A stretch of DNA of 48,437 bases from assembly GCA_007695115.1 (NCBI GenBank), contig REEK01000088.1, forward strand, positions 1 through 48,437, given 5' to 3'. Made by a program: the position numbers and the translations under genes. The notes under the pieces are model-generated. The model ran no database searches, had not been told where the DNA came from, and worked only from the letters and a program-made list of their open reading frames with translations. Each line of letters begins with the position of its first letter. Position 1 is the stretch's first letter. Below are positions 33,707 to 43,079 of the stretch, piece by piece. The stretch is from Sphaerobacteraceae bacterium (GTDB lineage Bacteria > Chloroflexota > Chloroflexia > Thermomicrobiales > Thermomicrobiaceae).

Positions 33707-33881
33707 TCGACGACCTGGCGGCAGACCTGGCAACCGAGATTGCTGCGGTCCCGGACTTGCGAGCGTACGTACTATGAGGCTCAGCGTAGTGACGCTCGAG
33801 TCGATGATTTGACCAAGCAGGTGGGCAGTGCGGGGCGCTCGATGAGCAGAAAACAAGAGTACTGGTGGGAATGCGTTCACG

Positions 33882-34886
33882 ATGACAAGCCGAACGTGCA
33901 GCACATGCAAGCACTATGAGCCGGCACCGATCTGGCGTAAAGGATGGTGTCGTAACCCACTTCTGTACTCTCCCCAGCAAAGTCATCTCGTCGGTGAGGA
34001 TGATCTCGACTGTGACCGCGGGATGGGCAATTACTGGGAACCAATCGACCAACCAGGCGCCAGAGGCATGGCGCCGGGAAGTCGCGGAGATATTCGCACA
34101 ACCGGTGGCCAGCCACCAGATGAATCCGGCGAGATTGCTCCCATTCATCTGCAAGCACAACGACCACCCAACGAGCAACAGGAACGGCGAGGAGGCGACG
34201 TGAGTCAATATGGAGGACCGGGCCGGCCAACTGGCTCCGATGACTACGGAAATAGTGGATCCGGGTATGGCGGGGGTGACGACGACCGCTATACGCAACC
34301 GTTCGGTGATCCGGGCGGTCACGATCCAAACGATGGCGAACGCACCCCATTCGGATATCAGCCAGAAGAGCGATACTGGACCGACTATCTCCGCATTGCC
34401 GCGCCGGTTGTCGGTGTGATTCTGATGCTCGGGCTAGTCTGGTTCTGGGCTGCAAACATGCTGTCGGATGATAACGACGACGAGGTAGCCGATGATGTCG
34501 ACACCGCTGGTCCGGTGATCCCGTCATCAACACCATCACCAACCGATGATGCGGCGACGGAAAATGGCGCGGACGACGCACCGATTACCGTGATGACTCC
34601 TCCACCGGGCGAAAACGGTGAAGATGACGAGAACGGCGAAGGCGAACCCGCACCAACCGAGATCGGGCCAGGAGCCACGGTTATCGTGGTCGGTACTGGA
34701 GAAGCCGGGCTCAACGTACGCGAGTCGGCCAGCACCGGAGCTGAAGTTGTCGGAAGTATTCCCGATGGAACCGCAATAACCGTGACTGGCGAATCGCAGC
34801 AGGCGGATGGTTTCACGTGGTGGCCGATCGAGGGTGAAGGAATCAGTGGGTTCGTGGCCGCAGATTTCGTGGAACTCAGCCAGTAG
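33882..34886 (+). CDS. Membrane protein with N-terminal four-Cys cluster and C-terminal SH3b domain
   Basis: This 334-residue protein has no named function. The N-terminus has CSTCKHY with further cysteines in WCRNPL and DLDCDRG (Cys6, 9, 23, 44), a probable zinc or iron-sulfur knuckle. A Gly/Asp/Pro/Gln-rich linker follows, then one membrane helix near 171-193 (IAAPVVGVILMLGLVWFWA). An Asp/Glu/Thr/Pro-rich external spacer and a bacterial SH3 domain (about 262-334: LNVRESASTGAEVVGSIPDGT to GFVAADFVEL) complete it. SH3b domains commonly bind peptidoglycan or extracellular peptides. Placed after two bactofilins, it might link a cytoplasmic scaffold to the wall. That is inference. Confidence 0.82.
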   Translation: MTSRTCSTCKHYEPAPIWRKGWCRNPLLYSPQQSHLVGEDDLDCDRGMGNYWEPIDQPGARGMAPGSRGDIRTTGGQPPDESGEIAPIHLQAQRPPNEQQERRGGDVSQYGGPGRPTGSDDYGNSGSGYGGGDDDRYTQPFGDPGGHDPNDGERTPFGYQPEERYWTDYLRIAAPVVGVILMLGLVWFWAANMLSDDNDDEVADDVDTAGPVIPSSTPSPTDDAATENGADDAPITVMTPPPGENGEDDENGEGEPAPTEIGPGATVIVVGTGEAGLNVRESASTGAEVVGSIPDGTAITVTGESQQADGFTWWPIEGEGISGFVAADFVELSQ

Positions 34887-34904
34887 GCTCGGTCATTCAC
34901 GCTA

Positions 34905-34934
34905 TTGAGGCGCCGTTTTTCGCTGTGCTATACT
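34905..34934 (+). promoter_or_regulatory. Extended -10 promoter of the rpsB operon
   Basis: TTGAGG (34905-34910), an 18-base spacer and TATACT (34929-34934) with the TGC extension. CTGTGCTATACT is shared with the tRNA-Arg promoter. Confidence 0.65.
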
Positions 34935-34941
34935 GACGGTC

Positions 34942-35046
34942 GGCGATGAGTATCGCCAAATAAACACGTGCCCGGACTGAGGTCGGTGTGCTGCCTGAAC
35001 GGCAGTCCGATACCAGGTTGAACGGCACGGACGATCAACACAATCC
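34942..35046 (+). promoter_or_regulatory. Structured rpsB leader, candidate S2 autoregulatory region
   Basis: The roughly 120-base leader has a 5' hairpin (GGCGAT-GAGT-ATCGCC, 34942-34957) and a bipartite stem (TCGG/CCGA enclosing CTGCC-TGAA-CGGCAG, 34983-35010) before the AGGAGG site. rpsB leaders in other bacteria bind S2 for feedback. Here the claim rests on structure and position only. Confidence 0.4.
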
Positions 35047-35060
35047 AGGAGGTATCACGC

Positions 35061-35975
35061 GTGGTTGCTACTGCAGAACGCGAATCGACCGAAGTGACTA
35101 TGAAAGCGCTCCTCGAAGCGGGCGTTCACTTTGGTCACCAGACAAAGCGCTGGAACCCGAAGATGCGACCGTTCATTTTCACGGAGCGCCACGGGATCCA
35201 CATCATCGACCTTCAGCAGACTGTTGTTATGCTGCAGGAAGCCTGCAACTTCGTCAGCAAGATCGCTGCTGAAGGCGGCAAAGTGATCTTCGTTGGAACC
35301 AAGAAGCAGGCGCAGGATACGGTTCGTACCGAATCGGCACGAGCCGGTCAGTTCTTCGTTGATCGCCGATGGCTCGGCGGTACCCTGACCAACTTCGTGA
35401 CTATTCGTTCCCGTCTCCGCTACCTGGCCGATCTGGAAGAGCAATTCGCCACCGGACGGATTTTCGCCCTGCCCAAGCAGGAGCAGATCCTTAAGGAGCG
35501 TGAGCTTACCCGTCTTCGCCTGTCTCTTGGTGGGCTGAAAGACCTGAACCAGCTGCCAGCAGCGATCTTCGTGGTAGATCCCAAGCGGGAGCACATCGCG
35601 ATCGCTGAGGCACACCGGCTCGGCATTCCAGTCATCGCTATGGTCGATACGAATTGCGACCCTGACCAGATCGATTATGTCATCCCGGCAAACGATGACG
35701 CGATTCGATCAGTTCGAATTGTTGCTGGCCGGATTGTTGATGCAATCATCGAGGGACGAACACTTGTCGAGAGCCGAATGGCTGACGACGCTCCAGCCGC
35801 TGCACAGGCAGCCGCACCGGCTGCACAGGCACAGGCACCAGCACCGGCGGCACCCGCTGAGGTTCCAGCTCAGGAAGCAGCAGAGGCACCAGCCAGTGCT
35901 GATGAGGCGTCCGAGTCCGAGGAGCCGGCAGCGAGTAGCGAGTCATCGTCGAACGGCACTCAGCAGCAATCCTGA
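35061..35975 (+). CDS. rpsB: 30S ribosomal protein S2 with long C-terminal tail
   Basis: The first 240 or so residues are a standard S2: [22 protein letters not shown], the [10 protein letters not shown] motif, and [21 protein letters not shown] with [23 protein letters not shown]2 sits on the back of the 30S subunit with S1 and S8. The remaining tail of about fifty residues is Ala/Pro/Gln then Glu/Ser-rich and likely disordered, making 304 residues in all, longer than usual. The start is GTG 35061, directly after AGGAGG. It heads a seven-gene run reaching dxr. Confidence 0.97.
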   Translation: MVATAERESTEVTMKALLEAGVHFGHQTKRWNPKMRPFIFTERHGIHIIDLQQTVVMLQEACNFVSKIAAEGGKVIFVGTKKQAQDTVRTESARAGQFFVDRRWLGGTLTNFVTIRSRLRYLADLEEQFATGRIFALPKQEQILKERELTRLRLSLGGLKDLNQLPAAIFVVDPKREHIAIAEAHRLGIPVIAMVDTNCDPDQIDYVIPANDDAIRSVRIVAGRIVDAIIEGRTLVESRMADDAPAAAQAAAPAAQAQAPAPAAPAEVPAQEAAEAPASADEASESEEPAASSESSSNGTQQQS

Positions 35976-35996
35976 TCATCTATTGAGCGGAACTGG

Positions 35997-36022
35997 GAAG
36001 CCGGCTGATCTGAGCCGGCTTC
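35997..36022. other. 10-bp perfect hairpin between rpsB and tsf
   Basis: GAAGCCGGCT and its complement flank a six-base loop, 22 bases after the rpsB stop and before the tsf ribosome site. No T-run. It could attenuate or process the rpsB-tsf transcript. Confidence 0.6.
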
Positions 36023-36066
36023 GCCATGTCCTGATTCGTCCGTCAATCAACCAGAGAGGAAACAAC

Positions 36067-36630
36067 GTGCAGATCTCAGCAGCTATGGTTAAAGAGTTGC
36101 GTGAAAAAACCGGCGCCGGAATTATGGATGCCAAACGCGCACTCGAAGAGGTCGAAGGCAACATGGAGAAGGCCGCCCAGGTCATTGCTCAGCAGGGACT
36201 GGCCCGAGCTGAAAAGAAGACTGACCGGCAGGCATCTCAGGGACTGGTCGAGCCATACATTCACGGTGGCGGCCGCATCGGTGCAATGGTGGAGATCAAC
36301 TGCGAGACTGACTTTGTCGCCCGAACTCCTGACTTTCAGGGACTGGCGCACGATATCGCGATGCAGATTGCCGCTCTGAACCCGCAGTACGTCAGCGAGG
36401 ACGAGATCCCGTCCGATGTTCTGGATGCCAAGACTGAAGAGCTCGGCAGCAAAGAAGTTGCCGTCAAGCAGTTGGCACTGCTCTCGCAGGACTTCATCAA
36501 AGACAGTGGCAAGACGATCGAAGAAGTCATCAAGGACGGCATTGCCAAACTCGGCGAGAACATCGTCGTTCGACGCTTCAGCCGCTTCGAACTCGGCGAA
36601 ACCACCGAAGTCGTCGCCGACGAATCCTGA
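36067..36630 (+). CDS. tsf: Translation elongation factor Ts (short type)
   Basis: This 187-residue guanine-nucleotide exchange factor for EF-Tu has the N-terminal UBA-like domain (VKELREKTGAGIMDAKRALEE) and the TDFVAR motif at NCETDFVARTPDF. The C-terminal domain is a single short repeat, as in Thermus-type EF-Ts rather than the longer E. coli protein. GTG 36067 after AGAGGA is the start. The reading frame is open far upstream into rpsB, but that part has no homology. Confidence 0.96.
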   Translation: MQISAAMVKELREKTGAGIMDAKRALEEVEGNMEKAAQVIAQQGLARAEKKTDRQASQGLVEPYIHGGGRIGAMVEINCETDFVARTPDFQGLAHDIAMQIAALNPQYVSEDEIPSDVLDAKTEELGSKEVAVKQLALLSQDFIKDSGKTIEEVIKDGIAKLGENIVVRRFSRFELGETTEVVADES

Positions 36631-37536
<906 letters not shown>

Positions 37537-37605
37537 CGCGAATCTGATCGCTACGTGGTAGAGTAAACGCGCCGTAACAGCGACCAGGTCGAGCGGGAGA
37601 TACCA

Positions 37606-38163
37606 ATGCTGAATGATGTCAAATCTGATGCCGAAAGCCGAATGAAAAAAGCCATTGAGGCCCTGCAGCGCGAATTGTCCAGCGTCCGTACCGGTCGGGC
37701 TTCACCGGCACTCGTCGAGCGGGTAGAGGTTGACTATTATGGAGCGATGACTCCACTCAACCAGCTTGCCGGCATTAGCGTCCCTGAGGCTCGATTGCTG
37801 GTGATTCAGCCCTGGGACAAAGGCTCTCTGCAGGCAATCGAAAAGGCGATCCGCACCGCGGATCTCGGGGTAAACCCGACCAACGATGGCGATGTCATTC
37901 GGATCTCGATTCCTGCCCTGACCGAAGAGCGCCGGAAAGAGATGGTCAAGGTCGTCAAGAGCAAGGTCGAAGATACCCGTGTCGCCATCCGGAATATCCG
38001 TCGTGACGCTATTTCCCAGGTCAAAGAACTGGCCCAGGAGAAGATGATCGGCGAAGACGAGGAACGACGAGGCGAACAGGATATTCAGGACCTCACCGAT
38101 AAGTATGTTGCCCGGGCAGATGCCGTCGGTAAGGAGAAAGAGGACGACGTCCTGGAAGTCTGA
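37606..38163 (+). CDS. frr: Ribosome recycling factor
   Basis: This 185-residue protein has the tRNA-mimicking two-domain shape. It splits post-termination ribosomes together with EF-G. It shows ELSSVRTGRASPALVERV, VDYYGAMTPLNQLAGISVPE, IRTADLGVNPTNDGDVIRI and TEERRKEMVKVVK. The length is standard. GGGAG precedes ATG 37606. uppS follows after 24 bases. Confidence 0.97.
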   Translation: MLNDVKSDAESRMKKAIEALQRELSSVRTGRASPALVERVEVDYYGAMTPLNQLAGISVPEARLLVIQPWDKGSLQAIEKAIRTADLGVNPTNDGDVIRISIPALTEERRKEMVKVVKSKVEDTRVAIRNIRRDAISQVKELAQEKMIGEDEERRGEQDIQDLTDKYVARADAVGKEKEDDVLEV

Positions 38164-38187
38164 TTCACTTCCAGTCGCGGCCTGAGC

Positions 38188-38952
38188 ATGACATCTCCGC
38201 AATCGGAATCCACCATCAATACTCGGGAGGCACTGCGGCCGGTCCCCCAGCATGTTGCCATGATCATGGATGGCAACGGCCGCTGGGCGACGAGTCGCGG
38301 CTTGCCACGCCTCTCGGGTCACGAAGCCGGCACCGAGAACATCCGACGGATTACCACTGCAGCCGGTGAACTCGGTGTCCGATACCTCACGCTCTGGGCG
38401 TTTTCCACCGAAAACTGGCGCCGCCCACGAGATGAGGTCGACGGCATCCTGCAAATCCTCAGTCACGCTATTGATTTCGAGACTGAAGCGCTCCATGAAC
38501 GCGGGGCTCAGCTCCGACACATCGGCAGCCTTGACGGGCTTTCCCCGGAACTGCAGGACTCTATTCGCGGAGCGATCGATCTCACCCGGAACAACGACGC
38601 CATCGTCCTGACCCTGGCGTTCAACTACGGTGGTCGCGCCGAACTCATGCAGGCAATCAAACGAATCGTTGATGATGGTATTCCGTCTGACCAGATTACC
38701 GAAGATCTGATCTCGCAGTATCTCTATACCGAAGACATCCCGGACCCCGACCTGGTGATTCGAACATCGGGCGAGTTCCGTACCTCGAACTTTCTGATCT
38801 GGCAGGCAGCCTACGCCGAATGGCATTTCACCCCGGTACTGTGGCCAGATTTCGGACCTGATCATCTGCGGCAGGCAATCGAAGACTATCAACACCGTGA
38901 GCGGCGCTTTGGCGGTATCGGACACCGGTTACACAACACCGACTCCGAATAG
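38188..38952 (+). CDS. uppS: Isoprenyl transferase (undecaprenyl diphosphate synthase)
   Basis: This 254-residue cis-prenyltransferase elongates farnesyl diphosphate to the lipid carrier of wall synthesis. Signatures: MIMDGNGRWATSRGLPR (catalytic Asp), LTLWAFSTENWRRP, LAFNYGGRAEL and PDLVIRTSGEFRTSNFLIWQ. The canonical EQRLSNF-type segment reads GEFRTSNF. No strong ribosome site precedes ATG 38188, so translation may be coupled to frr. cdsA starts 17 bases downstream. Confidence 0.95.
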   Translation: MTSPQSESTINTREALRPVPQHVAMIMDGNGRWATSRGLPRLSGHEAGTENIRRITTAAGELGVRYLTLWAFSTENWRRPRDEVDGILQILSHAIDFETEALHERGAQLRHIGSLDGLSPELQDSIRGAIDLTRNNDAIVLTLAFNYGGRAELMQAIKRIVDDGIPSDQITEDLISQYLYTEDIPDPDLVIRTSGEFRTSNFLIWQAAYAEWHFTPVLWPDFGPDHLRQAIEDYQHRERRFGGIGHRLHNTDSE

Positions 38953-38969
38953 ACTCGGGAGCCGACTGG

Positions 38970-39842
38970 ATGCTTGGTCAACGAGTCCTCAGTGCGATAG
39001 TCATCGTCGCCGTCGCGATCGTTCCGGCTGTGCTGGGGCACCCCATTCTGACAATCGCCCTCATCGTCCTCGCAGGCCTGGGAATCAACGAGTTCGCCCG
39101 CGCTGTCTTCCCAGCTGGAGTTCAACTACTCACCATCCCGGTTTTGATCGTGAGTGCCTTGCTTATCACCGCAAGTGGCTTCAGTGACTCACTGGCGCTG
39201 CTACTCGGCATCACCGTTCTCGGCTCGATCTTTCTCTTCATCACAGCAATCGGACGAGGTGTCATCGAGGGAGCGACCCGCAACTGGTCCTTCTCGGTTG
39301 GATCCATGCTGTATATCGGCCTGCCGCTGGCGCACATGACGCTGATCCGGGGGCACGGTGACGATGACGTCAGTAGCTGGATTCAGTCAGTCAACAACCT
39401 GTCAGTCGGGTCTCCGCCAGCCGCAGGACTGGCCTGGCTCGTCCTGATCGTGGCGATCACCTGGATGACCGATAGCGCGGCCTACCTTGGCGGACGCGCA
39501 TTTGGCCGAACCAAGCTTGCACCCACACTGAGTCCCGGCAAAACCATCGAAGGGGCACTCTCCGGGGCTATCGTCGGCGGGCTCACCGCAGTGGGAGCCG
39601 CCGCACTCCTTGGATTACCGATTCCCCTGTATGCAGCTGCCGTCACAGGCTTACTGATCAGCTCTCTGGGCCAGGCGGGAGACCTCGCGGAGTCACTCAT
39701 CAAACGTGATCTCGGCATCAAGGACATGGGAAACCTGATCCCGGGACATGGTGGTATCCTCGACCGTATCGACGCATTGCTCTTTACACTCCCCGCCGGG
39801 TTCTATCTCATGCTGTTGACGACGGAGATTGGATGGCCATGA
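38970..39842 (+). CDS. cdsA: Phosphatidate cytidylyltransferase
   Basis: This 290-residue multi-helix membrane enzyme makes CDP-diacylglycerol, the precursor of phospholipids. It has LSPGKTIEGALSGAIVGG and the full CDS signature SLIKRDLGIKDMGNLIPGHG with GILDRID. Hydrophobic helices cover most of the N-terminal half. GGGAG lies before ATG 38970. Its end overlaps the dxr start by ten bases. Confidence 0.94.
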   Translation: MLGQRVLSAIVIVAVAIVPAVLGHPILTIALIVLAGLGINEFARAVFPAGVQLLTIPVLIVSALLITASGFSDSLALLLGITVLGSIFLFITAIGRGVIEGATRNWSFSVGSMLYIGLPLAHMTLIRGHGDDDVSSWIQSVNNLSVGSPPAAGLAWLVLIVAITWMTDSAAYLGGRAFGRTKLAPTLSPGKTIEGALSGAIVGGLTAVGAAALLGLPIPLYAAAVTGLLISSLGQAGDLAESLIKRDLGIKDMGNLIPGHGGILDRIDALLFTLPAGFYLMLLTTEIGWP

Positions 39843-40987
39843 CAACCAGACTCGCTATTCTTGGTTCGACTGGATCGATTGGGCAACAGACCCTCGACGT
39901 CGTCCGTCAACTTCCGGAACGATTCTCAGTTGTCGCGCTGGCCGCAGGCTCGAATCTGGACCTGCTCGGTGACCAGGTGCAGGAGTTTCGACCCTCGCTC
40001 ATCTCCACGATTTCTGCTGACCAGTCGCACAACTTCCCGGACTGTGAATGCATGAACGGCGATAGTGGCCTGTCGGCAGTCGCAACACACCCGGACGCCG
40101 ACATGGTGGTCGTTGCCACCACCGGACACAGTGCAATCGTGCCCACCATTCAAGCGCTTCGAGAGGGCAAAGAGGTTGCGCTCGCCAATAAAGAAGTCAT
40201 CGTCTGTGCTGGCGAAATCATCATGCGCGAGGCGGTTGAAGCGGGGATTGCGATCCGGCCGATCGATAGCGAGCATAGCGCGATCTGGCAATGCCTGCTC
40301 GCCCGCGGAACAACCGATGATGTCGCAAAGATCACGCTGACTGCTTCAGGTGGCGCACTTCGGGACATCCCGCTCGATCAACTCCCCGATGTCACCGTTG
40401 ACCAGGCGCTGGCACACCCGAACTGGGTAATGGGTGCCAAAGTGACGATCGATTCGGCAACGCTGATGAACAAGGGACTGGAAGTTATCGAGGCGCGCTG
40501 GCTCTTCGATACCGAATTCGACAACCTGGACGTTGTGATTCACCCGCAAAGCCTGATTCACTCTATGGTCACGTTCACCGACGGCTCAACGATGGCTCAG
40601 CTCGGCATCCCCGATATGCGGGTCCCGATTCAATACGCCCTCACGGCTCCGGAGCGTATCGCTGCGCCAGACCGCCACCTCGATCTCACGGCGATGGGGA
40701 CGCTCGAATTTCGACCGCCAGATCTTGAGCGGTTCCCGGCACTGAAACTCGCAAACCAGGCTGGACGGGCCGGACTGACCTACCCAACGGTGCTGAGTGC
40801 TGTCGATGAGATCGCCGTAGATCAATTTCTGGCCGGAAACATCCGGTTCGGCGATATCACCGATCTTGTCGATCGAACTCTTCAAGCTCATATACCGTCA
40901 GGCACTCAAGTAACGCTAGAGGCTATTCAGGAAGCTGATCGGTGGGCCCGGGAGTTCGCCGATCAACTGATCGCGACCGCGAACTGA
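39833..40987 (+). CDS. dxr: 1-deoxy-D-xylulose 5-phosphate reductoisomerase
   Basis: This 384-residue NADPH enzyme makes MEP in the non-mevalonate isoprenoid pathway, which feeds the uppS product. Motifs: LGSTGSIGQQTLDVV (NADPH), ALANKEVIVCAG, PIDSEHSAIWQCL (metal Asp/Glu), TASGGALRD, NWVMGAKVTIDSATLMNKGLE and IHPQSLIHSMV. ATG 39833 overlaps cdsA by ten bases, with GGAG upstream. A second ATG is six bases later. It is the last gene of the run and converges on comF with a two-base gap. Confidence 0.96.
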   Translation: MAMTTRLAILGSTGSIGQQTLDVVRQLPERFSVVALAAGSNLDLLGDQVQEFRPSLISTISADQSHNFPDCECMNGDSGLSAVATHPDADMVVVATTGHSAIVPTIQALREGKEVALANKEVIVCAGEIIMREAVEAGIAIRPIDSEHSAIWQCLLARGTTDDVAKITLTASGGALRDIPLDQLPDVTVDQALAHPNWVMGAKVTIDSATLMNKGLEVIEARWLFDTEFDNLDVVIHPQSLIHSMVTFTDGSTMAQLGIPDMRVPIQYALTAPERIAAPDRHLDLTAMGTLEFRPPDLERFPALKLANQAGRAGLTYPTVLSAVDEIAVDQFLAGNIRFGDITDLVDRTLQAHIPSGTQVTLEAIQEADRWAREFADQLIATAN

Positions 40988-40989
40988 GG

Positions 40990-41745
40990 CTATCGATCTC
41001 GCGCCAGCGTCAGTCCGTAAATCCGCGATACGCCGGCACCCTGCAATTCCGCCGCCGCTGAACCGAGCGTCGCGCCCGTGGTCAAGACATCATCCACCAG
41101 CAGAACGCGAGATCCACCAAGCGTCTCCAGATGCCGATCATCCACGACGAACGCATTCTCGACGTTCTCCCGTCGCTGGTCTGCCCGGAGACGCACTTGC
41201 GGCTGTGTATCTCGAGCACGAACCAGCGCCGAAACCACCGGAATATCGAGACATGGCGCAATCGCATCGGCGAGAATCGCTGCCTGGTTGAACCCGCGAA
41301 TCCGAATTCGGCGAGGGTGCAGTGGCACCGGGACAACCATATCTATACTCCCGGAGGGTACCAGGCTTGCCGACTCTATGCGCTGAAACAGGCGTTCACC
41401 CAGATCGTAACCACGTCGGTACTCACCATGGTATTTGAACCGCTGCACCGCTCGCTGGATCGGCCCGTCATAGATGAATCCCGCGCGAACACGGTTCAGG
41501 CGTGGAGGAAAGAGCTGTTGACAGCGATGGCACGATCTTCCGGAAGCTCCCCGGCCACCGCAGCGTCGACAACCATCAACGACATCTGCCCGCAGATGCG
41601 CCTGGCACGATGGACAGAACCACTCGCCGACTCGGCCGCAACCAGCACAGGTACGTGGCAATATAGCTTCAACCGCAGCAGAGTAGAGTGATGACAAGAT
41701 CTTGCGAATCGCAGAGTCGCCACTGCGGCTGGAGGAAGACGTCAT
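40990..41745 (-). CDS. ComF-family phosphoribosyltransferase-like protein
   Basis: This 251-residue protein has an N-terminal zinc ribbon (CAGCGRVGEWFCPSC and CRRCGGRG...CHRC). A type I phosphoribosyltransferase domain follows, with PVPLHPRRIRIRGFNQ and the PRPP loop VLLVDDVLTTGATL. ComF homologues support DNA uptake in naturally competent species. It follows the DUF192 gene after a nine-base gap, at the end of the Tad operon. Tad pili take part in competence in some bacteria, so the link is suggestive. Confidence 0.9.
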   Translation of the reverse strand: MTSSSSRSGDSAIRKILSSLYSAAVEAILPRTCAGCGRVGEWFCPSCQAHLRADVVDGCRRCGGRGASGRSCHRCQQLFPPRLNRVRAGFIYDGPIQRAVQRFKYHGEYRRGYDLGERLFQRIESASLVPSGSIDMVVPVPLHPRRIRIRGFNQAAILADAIAPCLDIPVVSALVRARDTQPQVRLRADQRRENVENAFVVDDRHLETLGGSRVLLVDDVLTTGATLGSAAAELQGAGVSRIYGLTLARDR

Positions 41746-41754
41746 GGTCGCCGC

Positions 41755-42108
41755 TCATCGTTCCAGTTCGATGATGTCGCCGGCCTGGGTACCAGTTGCG
41801 GATATCGTACCCGGGGGGAGTTCGATTACCCACTTCGCGCCGGTGAAGATCGGACCGATCCGCCACGGCTTCATCTTCGAGTCAGCCCGGACTACGCGGC
41901 TTTCCCGATCCATATAGAGGACATCCAGCGGGAAACGCATCCAGAAGGTGTGGATCGAACTGCACGGGTCGATAATCAGCCCGGCACCCTCATCAAGCCC
42001 GGACACGAACATCAAACCGCGACCACGCTGACAGAACGACGATGCAATCTCGACTGAATCTCCGATGAGCCGGTCACGCGTTCTGTTTTTCACCGTAACG
42101 GCAGGCAT
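41755..42108 (-). CDS. DUF192 family protein
   Basis: This 117-residue protein has DUF192 hallmarks: SFCQRGRGLMFVSGLDEGAG, HTFWMRFPLDVLYMD and WVIELPPGT. Family members are small beta-barrel proteins, often exported and of unknown function. Here no signal peptide is present. I chose ATG 42108 because AGGAG is then five bases away; the GTG at 42114 would sit right against it. It lies 24 bases after tadC. Confidence 0.88.
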   Translation of the reverse strand: MPAVTVKNRTRDRLIGDSVEIASSFCQRGRGLMFVSGLDEGAGLIIDPCSSIHTFWMRFPLDVLYMDRESRVVRADSKMKPWRIGPIFTGAKWVIELPPGTISATGTQAGDIIELER

Positions 42109-42132
42109 AGGCACTCCTGAATCGGTGCGTGA

Positions 42133-43056
42133 CTAGAACGCGTCGAGGATTCGCGGAATCGCCGGCCCCAGTAGCACGATATACAGCGCAGGGAAGATCA
42201 GGAACACCATCGGAAACAGCATCTTGACCGGAGCCTTGTGCGCCTGCTCCTCCGCCCGTTGCCGTCGCCGCAGACGCATCTGCTTTGATTGCACCCGGAG
42301 CACCTGAGAGATACTGACACCAAGCTGGTCAGCCTGAATCATCGATGAGACAAAAACGTTGAGATCATCCACGTTCACACGTTGAGACAGCTCACGCATC
42401 GCCTCGCGCCGTGATTTACCCATGCGAATCTCGGATAGCATACGCCCGAATTCCCGGGTGAGTTCGTTGTCCCACTTCTCGATAACGCGAGCCAGTGCAG
42501 GATCAAAACCGAGTCCAGACTCCACACTGATCGTCAGCAAGTCGATCGCATCAGGCAACGATTGCTGAACTGACTTCCGCCGGGCCGAAATCCGGCTCTT
42601 CAGCCAGTACCCAGGCAGCATATAGCCCAGCAACAACATGAAGGCCGACAGTCCTAACCCGAGCAGCAGATCTGCACCACCGAGCAGGAACATGAGGAGA
42701 ACTACGCCACTCAAGCTGAGGGCAGTTGCCACCCGAATCCCCAGATACTCCGCCGGTCCGATTCCTGACGGGGATCCTGCCTCCACAAGTTGTTGTCGTA
42801 GCCCCTCCATCGCCGAACGAGGCGTGAAGCGGCGTCCCAGACGGGAAAGCCGCCGGAGGACCGGAAACACAACACGGTCCTGGAACGGTTGCTCCAGCTC
42901 GAGCTCCGTGAGCGAGCTGACTTCCCGATGTCCATACTGAGTAAGGCGTTCTTCGATCACGATATCCTGATTGGCCCGGCGGTAGCCCACCACCACCAGA
43001 CCAAGTGAGATGATGATCATCAGGATGATTGCAATTGCGATGACTTCACCGCCCAT
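42133..43056 (-). CDS. tadC: Tad/Flp pilus inner-membrane protein TadC
   Basis: This 307-residue GspF-like protein has an N-terminal membrane helix, a pair of central helices (LGIRVATALSLSGVVLLMFLL region), the T2SSF domain (LPDAIDLLTISVESGLGFDPAL, MRELSQRVNVDDLNVFVSSM, SKQMRLRRRQRAEEQAHKAP) and a C-terminal helix ending in LGPAIPRILDAF. With TadB it forms the assembly platform driven by the TadA ATPase. The gene follows tadB by 23 bases. Confidence 0.9.
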   Translation of the reverse strand: MGGEVIAIAIILMIIISLGLVVVGYRRANQDIVIEERLTQYGHREVSSLTELELEQPFQDRVVFPVLRRLSRLGRRFTPRSAMEGLRQQLVEAGSPSGIGPAEYLGIRVATALSLSGVVLLMFLLGGADLLLGLGLSAFMLLLGYMLPGYWLKSRISARRKSVQQSLPDAIDLLTISVESGLGFDPALARVIEKWDNELTREFGRMLSEIRMGKSRREAMRELSQRVNVDDLNVFVSSMIQADQLGVSISQVLRVQSKQMRLRRRQRAEEQAHKAPVKMLFPMVFLIFPALYIVLLGPAIPRILDAF

Positions 43057-43079
43057 AATCGGCCATCCATCTCACCTGA

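Noticed and set aside
33842-33919. Short 25-codon frame overlapping the SH3b gene start
   Set aside because: It has a weak ribosome context and no recognisable product. It could be a leader peptide, but nothing supports that beyond an open frame.
35677-36066. Extension of the tsf frame upstream into rpsB
   Set aside because: The added residues have no EF-Ts similarity, and GTG 36067 has a ribosome site.
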